Under the pieces are notes generated by a model. The model saw only the letters and a list, made by a program, of their open reading frames with translations. It did no database searches and had not been told where the DNA came from. Position numbers and translations under genes: made by a program. This document shows positions 53,691-64,000 of a stretch of 64,000 nucleotides of DNA, piece by piece. Position 1 is the first letter of the stretch; the number at the start of each line of letters is the position of its first letter. The stretch lies in NCBI GenBank assembly GCA_963576785.1, contig OY756147.1, positions 992,001 through 1,056,000 of the forward strand, read 5' to 3'. This stretch comes from Chlorophyllum brunneum (lineage: Eukaryota > Basidiomycota > Agaricomycetes > Agaricales > Agaricaceae).

Positions 53691-56600
53691 CTACCGCCCT
53701 GGAAATGCACCCGGAATGGTTTGCCTTCTTCTCTCTGGATGATGGAAATAGGTTCCGTATCTCGATGTCCTCGAAGGGCTTGTCATCCCAACTCCAGGAG
53801 TTGCAGCGGTCGATTCCGTGCTCGCTAGAGACGCAACGCTCTGCTCCAGGCCCCCATCATTGTTCGCTTCATGCCCATGGTGCTCTTCATCACTATCGTC
53901 GTCGTCGTCCAAATCCAACCAATCTCCATCATCTGGTAACATAATCACTCCAGACCCATGGTCGAAGCTCAGCCGATGGTGGAGGGGGGTCGGGGACTGT
54001 CGTTGGTTCCGTCCATTTGGTCGAATATCGCCCCACGGATTCGCGACTGTGGCCGCATCCGTCGGGATGTCTTGTATCCCGTTGTTTGTGTGGGGCGACG
54101 AGGGTCCAGGTTCTTGACCTCCTCGACTACGACTTCGTAGAGAATTGTAGCGTTTTCGCAGGGTGAGGACGACGGTTTGACCATTGTCCTTGTTACGTTG
54201 ATTGTTGTTATCTTTGACTAGCGTCTGGCCTTTCTTCAACGGAAGCCATGGCTCGGGTAGTACACCATTGAGAGCTGGGTGTCCATATCGTCGCTTGCCA
54301 GTACTACGTGACCAAAGGTCAGTGGTGGTTGGGTCAAAGGTAAGTAATACTCACTTCAGGACCCCACTATACCAGTTGGCCATAGGTGGTTGCGACTAGA
54401 ACGTTGATCAGCGACTGTACGGGTCCGAAGCAGCTATTTACTCACATAATCAGTGCGTTCATCCTCCGGGGCAACATAGAGTGTATCATCATTCTGCGCA
54501 TACCTCCTCCGGTTCAAGTTACTAGCATAATCACATGCATTAGCTGTGTCACTCGAGGAGCAAGAGACTCAGTCACTCACCTCTGGGACCAAGTAACCGG
54601 ATGCCCGGCTCTCAACCTCATCACGTCCGCCGTCTCCTCTCCTCTCTGCACCTCAAACACCGAACTCAGGCTTACATACTTGCTCAGCGGTTTCAACTTC
54701 TTATCGATATACCACGACCAAGCGACAGTACCTATGAGCAATGGTGCCAAGAGCGATGACAGTACCCATGACTTGCTCAAAGTGAAGATACCAATCATGA
54801 ACAGGAGGAAAATAACAACACCCCAGATGAGTCGAACGAATGTGATGGGCCATGCCTGGCCCTGAGATTCGTATGGTTTATAGAAAACTGAATAGCGTTC
54901 AGTCCAAATTTTCCAGGAGGGCAAAGGCACTGACCGAAGAGAAGCTTGTATTTATACACGACATATCCCACTCCAAAATAGATAGCCCCGAAGATGACGA
55001 TCAAAGGTTGTTGGACGCTATACAACATCGTGATCACAAACATTAATATTGCCTGAGGGTATACGGCGCCGTAGTTGATCATCGGCGGTGCATTGAGTTC
55101 CGCAAAGTCTATGACACAACAGATTATATAGATATGTACGTGTGAATAGTAATCCGCTTACCTCGAGGTGTCCTTGTCGAAAACAGACGGAAGAAGAACC
55201 GAGGAATGATCACGCCCAAATTCAGTAGTTGGAGGGGCATGATACCAAGACCTTGCAAAATTACATAGGATAGGAAAAAGTGTCGCGCAGTGCCGGCTTG
55301 TAATGCCAGGGCAAGTTTCTCTGGGACTTTGGCAGGGGAATTGGCAAGGTCCCGAACGAGCTGCCAATATGTTGTCGCAAGGAGGAAGATAAAGACGACA
55401 TTGATCAGGAGGAACAAGAAGTATCTAAAAGGGGCTGTGAGTGCAATGCAGAAGGGGCTGTAGTGGCACGTACTTCTTCAAAAGGGAGTATTCCACCCAG
55501 CTACGAGCTCTGTACCCCTGCACATAGGTAAGAGCTGCTGCTGCATCAGTAACAATGGCTAAACTGTATGTAGACTCACTTACCCTCAAGCATGAATGGC
55601 AGTAAAGCGTTCAGCGTGATCATGACAACCGATGGCAGTGAATTCTGCACGATGGCCTGTATTTGCTCATTCGAGTCAATAAGTGCGCCAAGCCATGGCA
55701 TCGTCTTCTTGATCTCCTTGTAACTGAGTAACCCAGCGAGTGCGGTGATAGGGATGAACCAGAACAACAGCAAAAGAGCCATGAGAACAAGGACGATGAT
55801 ATCCCGGGTACGAATGACCGAAGTCGAGGGCGCCATATTTGCCCAGACAATATCACGAGGCTCGGGAGCAGGATACGTTGTAAGTTGGAAAGGATTAGGT
55901 GCATGAGCTATTTGGATAGCGATTTGCTAAGGGAGGACTTAGAATGATAGAAGAGACTACATGAACATACTTACAGCACTAGACAACTTCTCAAAAGTCA
56001 CAAATGCTGATCCAGTAGTTTTGAACTTTCCGGTTTTACGCCGCTTCTTTACAAGTTCATCCGCTTCCTTGAATTTTGTCTCCAAATACTCCAATGCGTC
56101 AACTTTCGGCTTAAACCAGCCTGGGCGTAGGGTGGGACGGGGTTTGTGTGGAATGACAAACTTTGCAGGATGGCCACCTTCGATGTCAGCATCGATGAGA
56201 GGCATAGCACTACTCTCAGGGTTGTATTCTTCGACTGTGCTCGGATTCCCAACGTAATCGACCCACGCCCTTTCCAGCTCCAACAGCGCCTTTGTCCTAT
56301 GATCCAATAATGCCTTGAGACTTCCGACCTCGCGACATACAGTAACACTCTCGACCGCGAGACTCATATTCTCGAAATACTCTGCAAGTGGACGTTCACC
56401 CTGGAGATGCTTAGGAAGGTCGGTCACGAGGACAGTGCGAGCGGGGATGGAGTGTACGAGTTCGAGAGAAAAGAGCTGGCGAGAGCGAATGAAGCGGCGG
56501 TAATTCTGGTAAATAAAGTAGAGGGCGAGCGTGGTAAAGAGGTAGGTGAAGATGAGGTGGATAGATAGGTATGAATCGGCGTCACTGATGAGATCGAGCC

Positions 56601-57385
56601 AGTCGCGGCCAGGGAATGGGAATGTCGTGTTGGGCCCGGGAGTGGTTTCATCGAGAATTCTGGGATGAGCGTAGACTGATGGACGGAGAAAGAAGGAGGG
56701 CCAGTCGTCCCCGTTACCTGGCCAGTCGTCGTCATCATCGGAATCTTTGTTGTGCTGTCAAGCGAGTGAGAAGTTAGCCGATGACATCAATGATAGACTC
56801 ACCTTCCAATTAAGCGGCATGAGAATAGTGACAGCAAATAGCGAGCACACCGAGAAGAGTTGAAACGCAGTTTTGAAGAAGTTGAGAAGCTGAGCGGGGG
56901 TCAGTGGGGTGACGGGTAAAATGAGGATAGGTTGCGGACCACTGCGGCATCCAAGCCCACAATCTGCAGCACGGTGAATTCGGACGTCCTAATTGTAGGC
57001 ATTATCCATCCGAAGAATGCCTGATGTGCGTGCGCCTCGTGTGGCGAAAATCCTACAGCTTGGGGTGAGTATGCATGTGAACACGGGAGAGGTAACTTGC
57101 CCTTTAACTTTGTCCTGGGTGCGAAGAGGAGGGGCCATCGTTTGCGACAATACGAAAAGAGCATAAACGAGGTAAATCCGACAACCGCAGAGATGGTCAA
57201 CTGGGTAGTAAACCAGGGCCCCTCGAACTTTTCTAAACATAGAGTCAGGGGGATGTCAATGAGATGGTGCTGGACGCACGCATTGGGGGTGAGCCGGGGG
57301 GCAAGTTGTGCTCGTCGCCGTCGCCACCATCGTCAGCAGCGAAGAGGGCGCGGAGGAAAGCGAGGAGGAAGGCCGCAGCATGCAT
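53691..57385 (-). CDS. CSC1/OSCA-type calcium-permeable stress-gated cation channel
   Basis: A multi-spanning membrane channel (former DUF221). Many short introns are present; exon 1 is 57385-57280 and intron 1 is 47 bp (GTGCGT...CTGAC...TTTAG), and the gene ends at 53691. The N terminus MHAAAFLLAFLRALFA is hydrophobic and is followed by an extracellular acidic stretch, then membrane segments (LTISAVVGFTSFMLFSYCRKRWPLLFAPR). The cytosolic domain has VLVTDLPKHLQG (near 56410), HRTKALLELERAWVDYVG and RPTLRPGWFKPKVDALEYLE. The TM core includes LPSVVMITLNALLPF and PLQLLNLGVIIPRF. The C terminus carries YGHPALNGVLPEPWLP and a long acidic tail. An upstream in-frame ATG at 57451 is possible. It is divergent from the methyltransferase gene. 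Confidence 0.88.
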
Positions 57386-57505
57386 TGGAGGGGAGAGGAG
57401 CAGAGGATCGAGAGGATAGGGCGTGATGTTTGGCAGTGGACTCGAGACCAAACAGCGTCACGTTTAAATAGAGGATGTGCAGCGTCTGGCCTGACCAGCC
57501 CCACC
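57386..57505. promoter_or_regulatory. Shared divergent promoter of the channel and the sphingolipid methyltransferase
   Basis: 120 bp between start codons. A TATA-like TTTAAATAG lies at about 57465-57473 in plus orientation, some 35 bp upstream of the methyltransferase ATG. No other element is recognised. Confidence 0.45.
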
Positions 57506-59333
57506 ATGTCGCCCTCCTCTCCCGTCCGCGTCACCGAGTTCCCTGCCATCAAGAACGCGCCTCTTGTCGGCCTTGCAGAGGGAAACGGGTCCTTCAACAA
57601 CCTCCACCTTGCCGGCCTCGTCGTCACCGTCCCTTACTTCCTCAAATGGTTCCTCCCCGTATTCAACCGCGGAGGCTTCAAGACCTATCTCTTCCTTCTC
57701 GTCATCTCCGGTGTTCCCACAACAGTTGCCTACTGGACGGTCATGAGCCATCTCGGTGGACGTCGCAACGAAAAGGTCGTCCTTCCCGGCAAGGATATTG
57801 AAGAATACATCACCATCAAGGACGAGGAACTCAAACGTCTCTACAAGGGCAAGGACAAGATTCCCATGCAACTCTTCCACGACGCGTATTTCGATGGAAA
57901 GATTGACTTCAACGGTCAGTGACGCGTCTCAAAATGCCTGTGCACGGCTAACTGACTTCCCGCTGTAATAGGTGACGTCCTGGACGTCATGGAGCAGCGA
58001 CATGACTGGGCCAAATTCAACTTCACCATCGAGTTGTTCAAATACGTCTTTACCGTTCTCATTCCCGTAGTTATCTCCCATTCCCAACTACAGGATGAGG
58101 AGCAGGTTCGTGACCACTACGACCGTAAGTCGCGTTTCCCGTTCGGCTATTTACCCGACCTTGACTCATTACCCCTTCAGGAGGTGACGACTTTTACTCC
58201 TGGTTCTTGGGCCCTCGTATGATCTATACCTCTGGTATCATCACCAACCCCGACGTTGAGGAATCTCTTGAGACCCTGCAGGATAACAAGCTCGCTGTCG
58301 TGTGCAACAAGCTTAATCTACAGCCCGAGGACCGTCTTCTTGATATCGGTTGTGGTTGGGGGACCCTCGTTGCTTATGCTGCCAAGAACTATGGATGTGA
58401 CGCGACTGGCGTCACTCTTGCTAGAAACCAAGCCAAATTCGGAACAGACCGTATTGAGCAGAATGGTGTACGTGTTCTTTACTAAACGCTATTACCAATG
58501 TACTAAGGTTATATCCTTAGGTTCCTGCTTCTCGTGCACGGATTCTTTGTTCGGATTACCGTGATATTCCTTCTGGCACCACCTACACAAAAATTGTTAG
58601 CTTGGAAATGGCCGAGGTGCGCGCGTGGCAGGTTATATGCTAAGGACCCTGAACTTGACCTGTTTATTAGCATGTTGGTGTCCGCCGCTACTCACAATTC
58701 CTGAGCCAAGTCTATGACCTTCTTGGCGATGATGGTATCTTTGTCTTCCAAGTCGCCGGTATCCGTCCCTCGTGGCAATACGAGGATCTCATCTGGTATG
58801 CCCTTTAAAGTTCTTATGCGAACCAAGTTGTAATTCTTTCATAGGGGCCTTTTCATGAACAAGTACGTCTTCCCTGGTGCCGATGCTTCCTGTTCTCTTG
58901 GTTGGGTTATCAACAAGGTATGCCACCGTTGAGTGTTCAAACACGGTGCTTAATGTATTGTGCTATAGCTTGAGGGAGCTGGCTTTGAGGTCAAGAATAT
59001 TGATGTGCTTGGGGTTCACTACTCGGCGACCATCTACCGATGGTACAAGAACTGGGTTAGCAACAAGGAGAACGTTGTCAAGGTCTATGGTGAAAGGTGG
59101 TATAGGATTTGGGCCTTCTTCCTCGCGTACAGTGTCATCATCAGTCGTCAAGGTAGTGCCTCTGTCTTCCAAATCACTCTCCACAAGAACTTGAATGCGT
59201 TCCACCGCGTCGAGGGTGTCAAGAACCATGCCTCTATCCATGTCAAACTCGACAGGGAGCCCACGTACGCCTGACTGTTCTGCTCCCCTATTTACCTGCT
59301 TAATATTGGTCTTCTGACAGGCTCATCGAGTAA
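57506..59333 (+). CDS. Sphingolipid C9-methyltransferase
   Basis: Transfers a methyl group from S-adenosylmethionine to C9 of the delta-8 unsaturated sphingoid base of fungal glucosylceramide, in ER/Golgi membranes. Eight exons in phase give 483 aa: 57506-57914, 57972-58124, 58181-58467, 58521-58616, 58671-58795, 58845-58917, 58969-59264 and 59321-59333. Two N-terminal membrane segments (LHLAGLVVTVPYFLKWFLP, TYLFLLVISGVPTTVAYW) are followed by a third near FKYVFTVLIPVVIS. The cyclopropane-synthase-type methyltransferase domain has SAM motif LLDIGCGWGTL, VSLEMAEHVG and GLFMNKYVFPGADAS. The last exon adds only LIE and the stop. Length and layout are normal for the family. Confidence 0.94.
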
Positions 59334-60549
59334 ATTATCCGTTCACCTTCAATCCTTAGATTTGTTCCGGGTCTTTGGGAGAAAAATTAACTTACTTAAC
59401 GACTTAGCTGGAACGATCCATGCGGTTGATCCACGGTTATGTTAATGCATCATCTATACCCTAAATGCATACCTCACCTTCGCTCTTCCCACTCCTTAGA
59501 GATCCTCTCCTTTCAACATGATGATGTGCTCAGTACCTTTGTATCTTGTGTCTCATCAATGATTATACCCCAACCCTCGGCGAAATGGTGTATCGGTTAG
59601 GGTGGTATCTTAGTGTCTGCAGCCTGAACAGCTTAGAATACACGATTCTTTGGCTGGTTAGCGCCATCGTTCTGGTGCAGCAGCTGACCGAAAGGCCGTC
59701 GGTGTGGCTGTCCACTGCATTTCCGTCCCGTGTACATCTAGGTTGGTCTCATAATCCCGAATACTCAGCTAGTTATCAATGGGCTATAGAAGGCAGAGCC
59801 TTCCCTAGATCTAGGTCTTTGAGCCTGGTATCCCTTAATCCCAAGGCGTGAGGCGTGATCTCAAAATGTCGCCTCACACCGACGGACTCGAGAGGCTCTG
59901 GTCTTCCCCGTCCCTGTAAGTTCAAAAGATGGACCAATCCATCGAGAAAGGCTTGGGATGCAGCTACAAGGGCATCGAGACCTGTGTTGTTCATCCGACT
60001 CTTTCCAGGCCGTGCGTACGAGCAGAACCAATGTTACAACCCATACAAACAGACAGAGAAATTCAAATAAGGGAACCTAAAATACAGAATGACGCTCTTG
60101 GGGAACCACGTACGCGCGCCGGCTCATATAGGAATGTTGGCCACTTTTGCCACCGCCTCCCCTCCTCTTCCAAGAGACCATCCGCCCACGGCCCCCGTCG
60201 TTTCTTGCAATCGACATGACTCGAAAGCGATCAAAGCCTACGAGAAGCTTTAGGACTGAGAAATATGGTCCGGTTTCATTGACCAGATCATACTTCAAGT
60301 ATGCCAGCCAGGGCCGCATTGGAATACCGTAAGGGAGATAAGATATGATTTGTACGAGGGTAAACCGCCCGGCAGTTTAAGGCTCTGTACGTCCCATCTC
60401 CTACTGGTAATTCTGCGCCCAAGGCGAATATTCGCGATGGTTATTGGGCCCCTCAGAATATTTTTAAGCTCAGAGTTTCAAAGGAGAGTGATATTGTTCG
60501 GATCACCTAATTCGTACCGCACCTGAAGGGCCCGCAGATAAAAAGATGT
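59334..60549. other. Intergenic interval without a recognised gene
   Basis: About 1.2 kb between the methyltransferase and the tRNA. The first part contains the methyltransferase 3' UTR. Short open frames occur (for example ATG at 60216 to about 60332, 38 codons, Arg/Lys-rich), but none has a recognisable domain or splice continuation. Confidence 0.5.
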
Positions 60550-60656
60550 TGACAAGAGTGGGACTTGAACCCACGCCATCATACGATGATGAGAAACCCG
60601 CGATCGCAGGCAAGCTACGCTTGAGTCACACGCCTTAACCGCTCGGCCATCTTGCC
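60550..60656 (-). tRNA. tRNA-Leu(CAA) with intron
   Basis: On the minus strand the 5' acceptor half GGCAAGA pairs with TCTTGTC, the discriminator base is A, the D arm reads GCCGAGCGGTTAAGGC, and the T arm is GTGGG-TTCAAGT-CCCAC. A long variable arm (CATCATCGTATGATG) marks a class II tRNA. The anticodon CAA follows CT in the loop, and an intron of about 25 nt starts one base after it. Anticodon-side CAAGC pairs with GCTTG in the intron, as in fungal pre-tRNA-Leu(CAA). One weak pair is seen in the anticodon stem. Confidence 0.9.
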
Positions 60657-60976
60657 ATTGAGGAAGAGGATATGAGGAGCATGATATCATCTCGTGGGGA
60701 GAGAAGTTTCGTAATGGGCGCCAAAATCATCACGCGGCCGAAGCCGAAGCCGGGCAAATATAGACGAGACGCAGTGTTTGAGGGCGTATGGGGGATGGAG
60801 ACGTGCTTAGCTCAGTCCTCGGACTACGGATGTCCGACCCCGACGCCCCGCCCCGGCCTGTCCAGGAGAGCGGAGATCGGGAAGAGCAGCACTCCGAGAA
60901 AGGCGGACAGGGAGCTGTGAGGGAAGTCAAGTGACCGCCGACAAAGCCTGGGCAGTGCACACTGCAAACCTCCGTC

Positions 60977-62836
60977 ATGCATTTCTCCAAGACCTACTCC
61001 CAGCTCCTCGAGAGCCTGCCTCCAGAACTCCAGGAAAATGCTATTCAATATCGTCAGGCACGCCCTCTGCTTATCTGATGGCTACCCTTGCACTGACCAT
61101 CTCGGCTCAGCTTAAAAAAATTATAAATCAAATCGTGAAAGAACTGTCTTCTCTTGGCCTAAGCCCGGATCTACTCCACAAGCTTCTAGGAGTGCAGGAT
61201 GGGCGTCCATTGCTCGATTATTCAGAACACGCTAGCACCTCTAGCCTATCAGCTTCTAATCCCACCATACACCTCGATACAGCTGGCGGCCATACCTTAA
61301 ATAGCAAACCTGGTTTTCCCAAAGTCGTGTACGAATTCGGAGAAGATTCATCTCGAATAGAGCCTCGACTTCGAATATCACTGGAATCTTTGGGAAAACT
61401 GGGCAACCTGCTACCCGTGGAGACAATGGGACGGGAAGCCGAAGGAAGTGACGCTGATCTGAGCTTGGATGATGAGGAGGAGTCAGAGCTCGCAGTCACG
61501 ACAGCTACCCTGGATGAATTTCCACCACCCGGAGACAGTCTATTATGGACCATGCAAAAGGCTGGAACAGAGTACGTTGCTTCCCAAGTACAGGTAGTCT
61601 ATTTACCCACTATCCCGCTCCCTTTCAAGGTCCCAAACATCGATAGACCATGATACCCCCTCGGATTCTCGTGAAATCATCATACCCCTCATATCCGACA
61701 GTCAGTTCTTTGAGCTACTCCATACCACACTCGAGCATCTATCTCTCCACCTCGACTCTGTTCAAAATGAGTTTGTGGACACGTTGACTACACTTTCGAG
61801 GACGATCGCTGGCTCAGCTCGACCAGCGAGCTCTTCTCATTCGGTGCTGGGTGGGAGCTTTCAAGCACTTTCACCTCTGAAACATCACGCTGGGAGCATT
61901 CAAGTGCATGGTAGCATCTCCAAGGTATACACCCTTTGCCATCACTCCACCCTTAGTCTGCTGAGTGCAACATCAGAGCGATCTCTACGTATGGAGACAA
62001 ATATTCCAACTGTACATAGAGGCCGAGGTTTTCGAAAGTGTGCACGAATACGATCGAGGGGAGCGTACCGTTGAGGAAAGCGAACATCGCTTACAGCTGT
62101 TCGCGAAACAGGTCACTCAACGAGGGTTGGCCGCCCAAGGCAAATTCAAACTCAAACAAAGCCGGTCTGCCCTGGAAACCTTCCTACAACTCAACATATT
62201 TATCCTCAACATCAAGAAAGTATGCTTGCCTCTCCTTTTTCATTCTGCATTCCAAGCCTGACGCACGTGCAGTTCCAGTTAGCTAATTCGGAAGCCACCC
62301 GCAAAATTCTAAAGAAACATACTAAACGAACTGCACTTCCTTTGCCACCTGATACCTCTTCAAGTAATACTCCTCCACAATTAGCTCTGATACCCCAAGT
62401 CCGCACCTTCTCTCTTCCTCGCGTCCTCGTTCAGGCCATCGGCGAAACCTTACTCCCCATAATTCCACACCTCGAAGACTATTCCTGTTTGATATGCACA
62501 AGCATTGCCTTTAAGCCAATAAGGCTTGACTGCGGGCACCTCTTCTGCGTACGCTGTCTCGTTAAGATGCAGAAGCAAGGCAAAGGCAATTGCCCCATGT
62601 GCCGAGCACCTTCAGTCTTAGTGGCCAACCGATGTAAGTACAATAGTCGTCCGTTTAACAGGAGGATATTATTGATGCCATCCATAGCTAATGTCGACTG
62701 GGCTCTCATGAATTTCATGCAAGACTGGTTTCCTCTTGAGGCCAAGGAGAAACTAAAGGCCAACGAAAAGGAAGCAACGGCCGAAGAACTCCAGGAATTG
62801 GGCCTGGATCCCAACTTGTCTTGTGTTATAATGTAG
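60977..62836 (+). CDS. SPX-RING E3 ubiquitin ligase with C-terminal CaaX box
   Basis: Six exons in phase give 529 aa: 60977-61057, 61111-61571, 61630-61924, 61977-62219, 62273-62633 and 62688-62836. The start MHFSKTYSQLLESLPPEL and, after intron 1, LKKIINQIVKELSS form the N-terminal hairpin of an SPX domain, a sensor of inositol pyrophosphates. The SPX domain is split by an acidic low-complexity insert and completed by FELLHTTLEHL ... ALETFLQLNIFIL. The RING finger lies near residue 440: CLICTSIAFKPIRLDCGHLF then CVRC and CPMC. The protein ends SCVIM, a CaaX box with Met last, predicted to be farnesylated. Intron 1 has a GC donor (CAG/GCACGC). Plant NLA and fungal RING-14-type proteins share the SPX-RING layout. 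Confidence 0.88.
61058..61110 (+). other. GC-AG intron of the SPX-RING gene
   Basis: 53-bp intron with donor CAG/GCACGC, branch-like CACTGACC and acceptor CTCAG. Removing it joins IQYRQ to LKKII in frame, exactly as the SPX domain requires. Confidence 0.8.
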
Positions 62837-63339
62837 GATCTTCCTTTAACTTTACTCGTGGCGGTTTTATGGCTATTGCTACTTATGTATTTATTGCCTG
62901 ACTGCTCGTATTTACGTGGGTCTGGGTATCAAACTGTATGCTCAGAGTATGTTTGCCTGGATCGTTTAAACACCATGGAACCCTGTGCTTATACAGTGTA
63001 CATGTAATAGTTGATAATCTGTACTAATCGCGTCCAACTCATCTTTTGGCTACATGGGACAGCAATACCCAAGCATAGCTTGCAATCGTGGTTGAAAGAT
63101 AGCACGATTTTTCCAAGCTCAAGTTCCAATTTTATCGTATCCTTGGTTGGTTGTTTGAGTTTATCGACAAGTGTAACCCGAAATTAATGAAGACGGATCA
63201 TACATCCGTGTAATGTCCCTGCTTCTGTATTCTGTTGTAAGGGGAACCCGTTCAGCCCTGTCGTCTGCAAACAATCAGGAGATATGCTCAACATTATGGG
63301 CTCCTGTCCCCTCTGGGTCGTTACCAGTCTCGACAGAAT
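62837..63339. other. Intergenic, convergent 3' ends
   Basis: About 500 bp between the stop codons of the SPX-RING gene and the last gene. No coding or RNA feature recognised. Confidence 0.6.
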
Positions 63340-64000
63340 CTACCCTCGAGGTATAGACCCATCCCGCGGACCAGACTTATCCATCAAATACAACCGTTTA
63401 GCGTCGTTCGAATTTCTGGTCTCGAATTCTCTATAAAGCCGTGATTCCGGGTCGATTTTCCAACACCAGTAAACTGCTTTATCACCACGACCGCGAATAA
63501 ACATGCCTGAATGACCTTGGTCTCGATATTTTCCGCAGACGAGGGACTTAAGTCTGGAAGCGAAATTTGGGTAATACGGTCGAATAACCTTCAGGCGTTT
63601 GCACTCGCCGATCGTCTAGTTTTCACGGTAAGACTTTAGGGAAATGAAAATCAGTGCGTTTCTCACCTGGCTGAATGCTTCTGTATCAAAATTCTGAAAC
63701 TCATGAGAGGGGATATAACCAAAGAAATTCCCCCGGATATTCATGCCGAAAGCAGAGCAATTAAGGAGTCGATAGGGTAATAGGCCGATAGAGAATATAT
63801 TATTTGCATTGATGAAGCTCTTTTGGTAATCGAGGTCTGAAACGCCTCGCGATTGCTGGAAGCATATCTTTGGATTGACTTTGAGCCTATACTTTAAAAA
63901 TTCGGTGGCTTGATGGAAGATTTGTGCTTTGAGGTAAGAATTAACAAATTCATTTGAATATGGCCAAGAGAGCGAGGCAGCCGAGTTGGGCACATTTGGT
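63340..64000 (-). CDS. Unrecognised protein, 3' part (gene runs off the window)
   Basis: Two exons are visible: 64000-63667 and 63615-63340, joined across a 51-bp intron (GTGAGA...AACTAG) in phase 0. The start codon lies beyond the window. The visible ~200 residues include FHQATEFLKYRLKVNPKIC, NNIFSIGLLPYRLLNCSAFG, IGECKRLKVIRPYYPNF and VYWCWKIDPESRLYREFE, and the end MDKSGPRDGSIPRG. I do not recognise a family. The clean splice and continuing frame support a real gene. Confidence 0.6.

Noticed and set aside
59546..60332. Short open frames in the interval after the methyltransferase, including one at 60216-60332
   Set aside because: They are under 105 codons, have no recognised domain, and no splice continuation was found.
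1..64000. CRISPR arrays, bacterial operons, prophage or plasmid functions
   Set aside because: No regularly spaced short repeats were seen; the introns, poly(A) tails and eukaryotic retroelements show a fungal nuclear sequence.

Overview
The window looks like a repeat-rich piece of a filamentous basidiomycete nuclear genome, probably an Agaricomycete. The evidence is short GT-AG introns of 45-65 bp, a sphingolipid C9-methyltransferase, a CSC1-type channel, a fission-yeast-type Cdc4 light chain, a chromodomain Gypsy element and Tad/jockey-like LINEs. The species cannot be fixed from the sequence; a Rhizoctonia-like genome is a guess.

Positions 1-42,700 form one transposon island made of nested and recombined retroelements. 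At least three LINE lineages are present, called A, B and C here. A LINE A copy (1612-22829) was hit by a 2.8-kb chimeric retroelement (2149-4952, 15-bp target duplication) and later by a Copia element (7911-21771, 5-bp duplication). That Copia element was in turn hit by an apparently intact chromodomain Gypsy element (13086-19591, 5-bp duplication). The order LINE A, then Copia, then Gypsy follows from the nesting and agrees with decay: LINE and Copia frames carry many in-frame stops, almost all explicable as CGA to TGA, while the Gypsy pol frame is open for 1140 codons. From 22,829 to 42,695 there is a mosaic of LINE A, B and C pieces in both orientations, including a near-identical inverted repeat (32063-33487 and 39177-40788).

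The most unusual signal is an ~870-bp SINE-like unit with a tRNA-like head (A box and B box) and a possible 5S-rRNA-like middle. Its 3' end, around a CTCAAGGGGCTCC motif, is fused directly to three different points in LINE A or LINE B 3' halves (near positions 3022, 24000 and 166). In one case the whole SINE-LINE chimera carries a poly(A) tail and a clean 15-bp target duplication, so it moved as one unit.

From 42,700 to 44,426 there are diverged direct repeats without a recognised gene. From 44,427 the window is compact gene space: mitochondrial methionyl-tRNA synthetase (-), a four-RRM Nop4/RBM28-like ribosome biogenesis factor (-), a FAF2-type UBA-UAS-UBX protein (+), a Cdc4-type essential myosin light chain (-), a probable proteasome assembly chaperone 1-like protein (+), a CSC1/OSCA-type channel (-), sphingolipid C9-methyltransferase (+), an intron-containing tRNA-Leu(CAA) (-), an SPX-RING ubiquitin ligase ending in a CaaX box (+), and the 3' part of an unrecognised gene (-). 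Three neighbouring pairs are divergent with only 48-120 bp between start codons. Exon models below were built by hand from splice motifs, reading phase and family similarity; where lengths are stated, all phases close.
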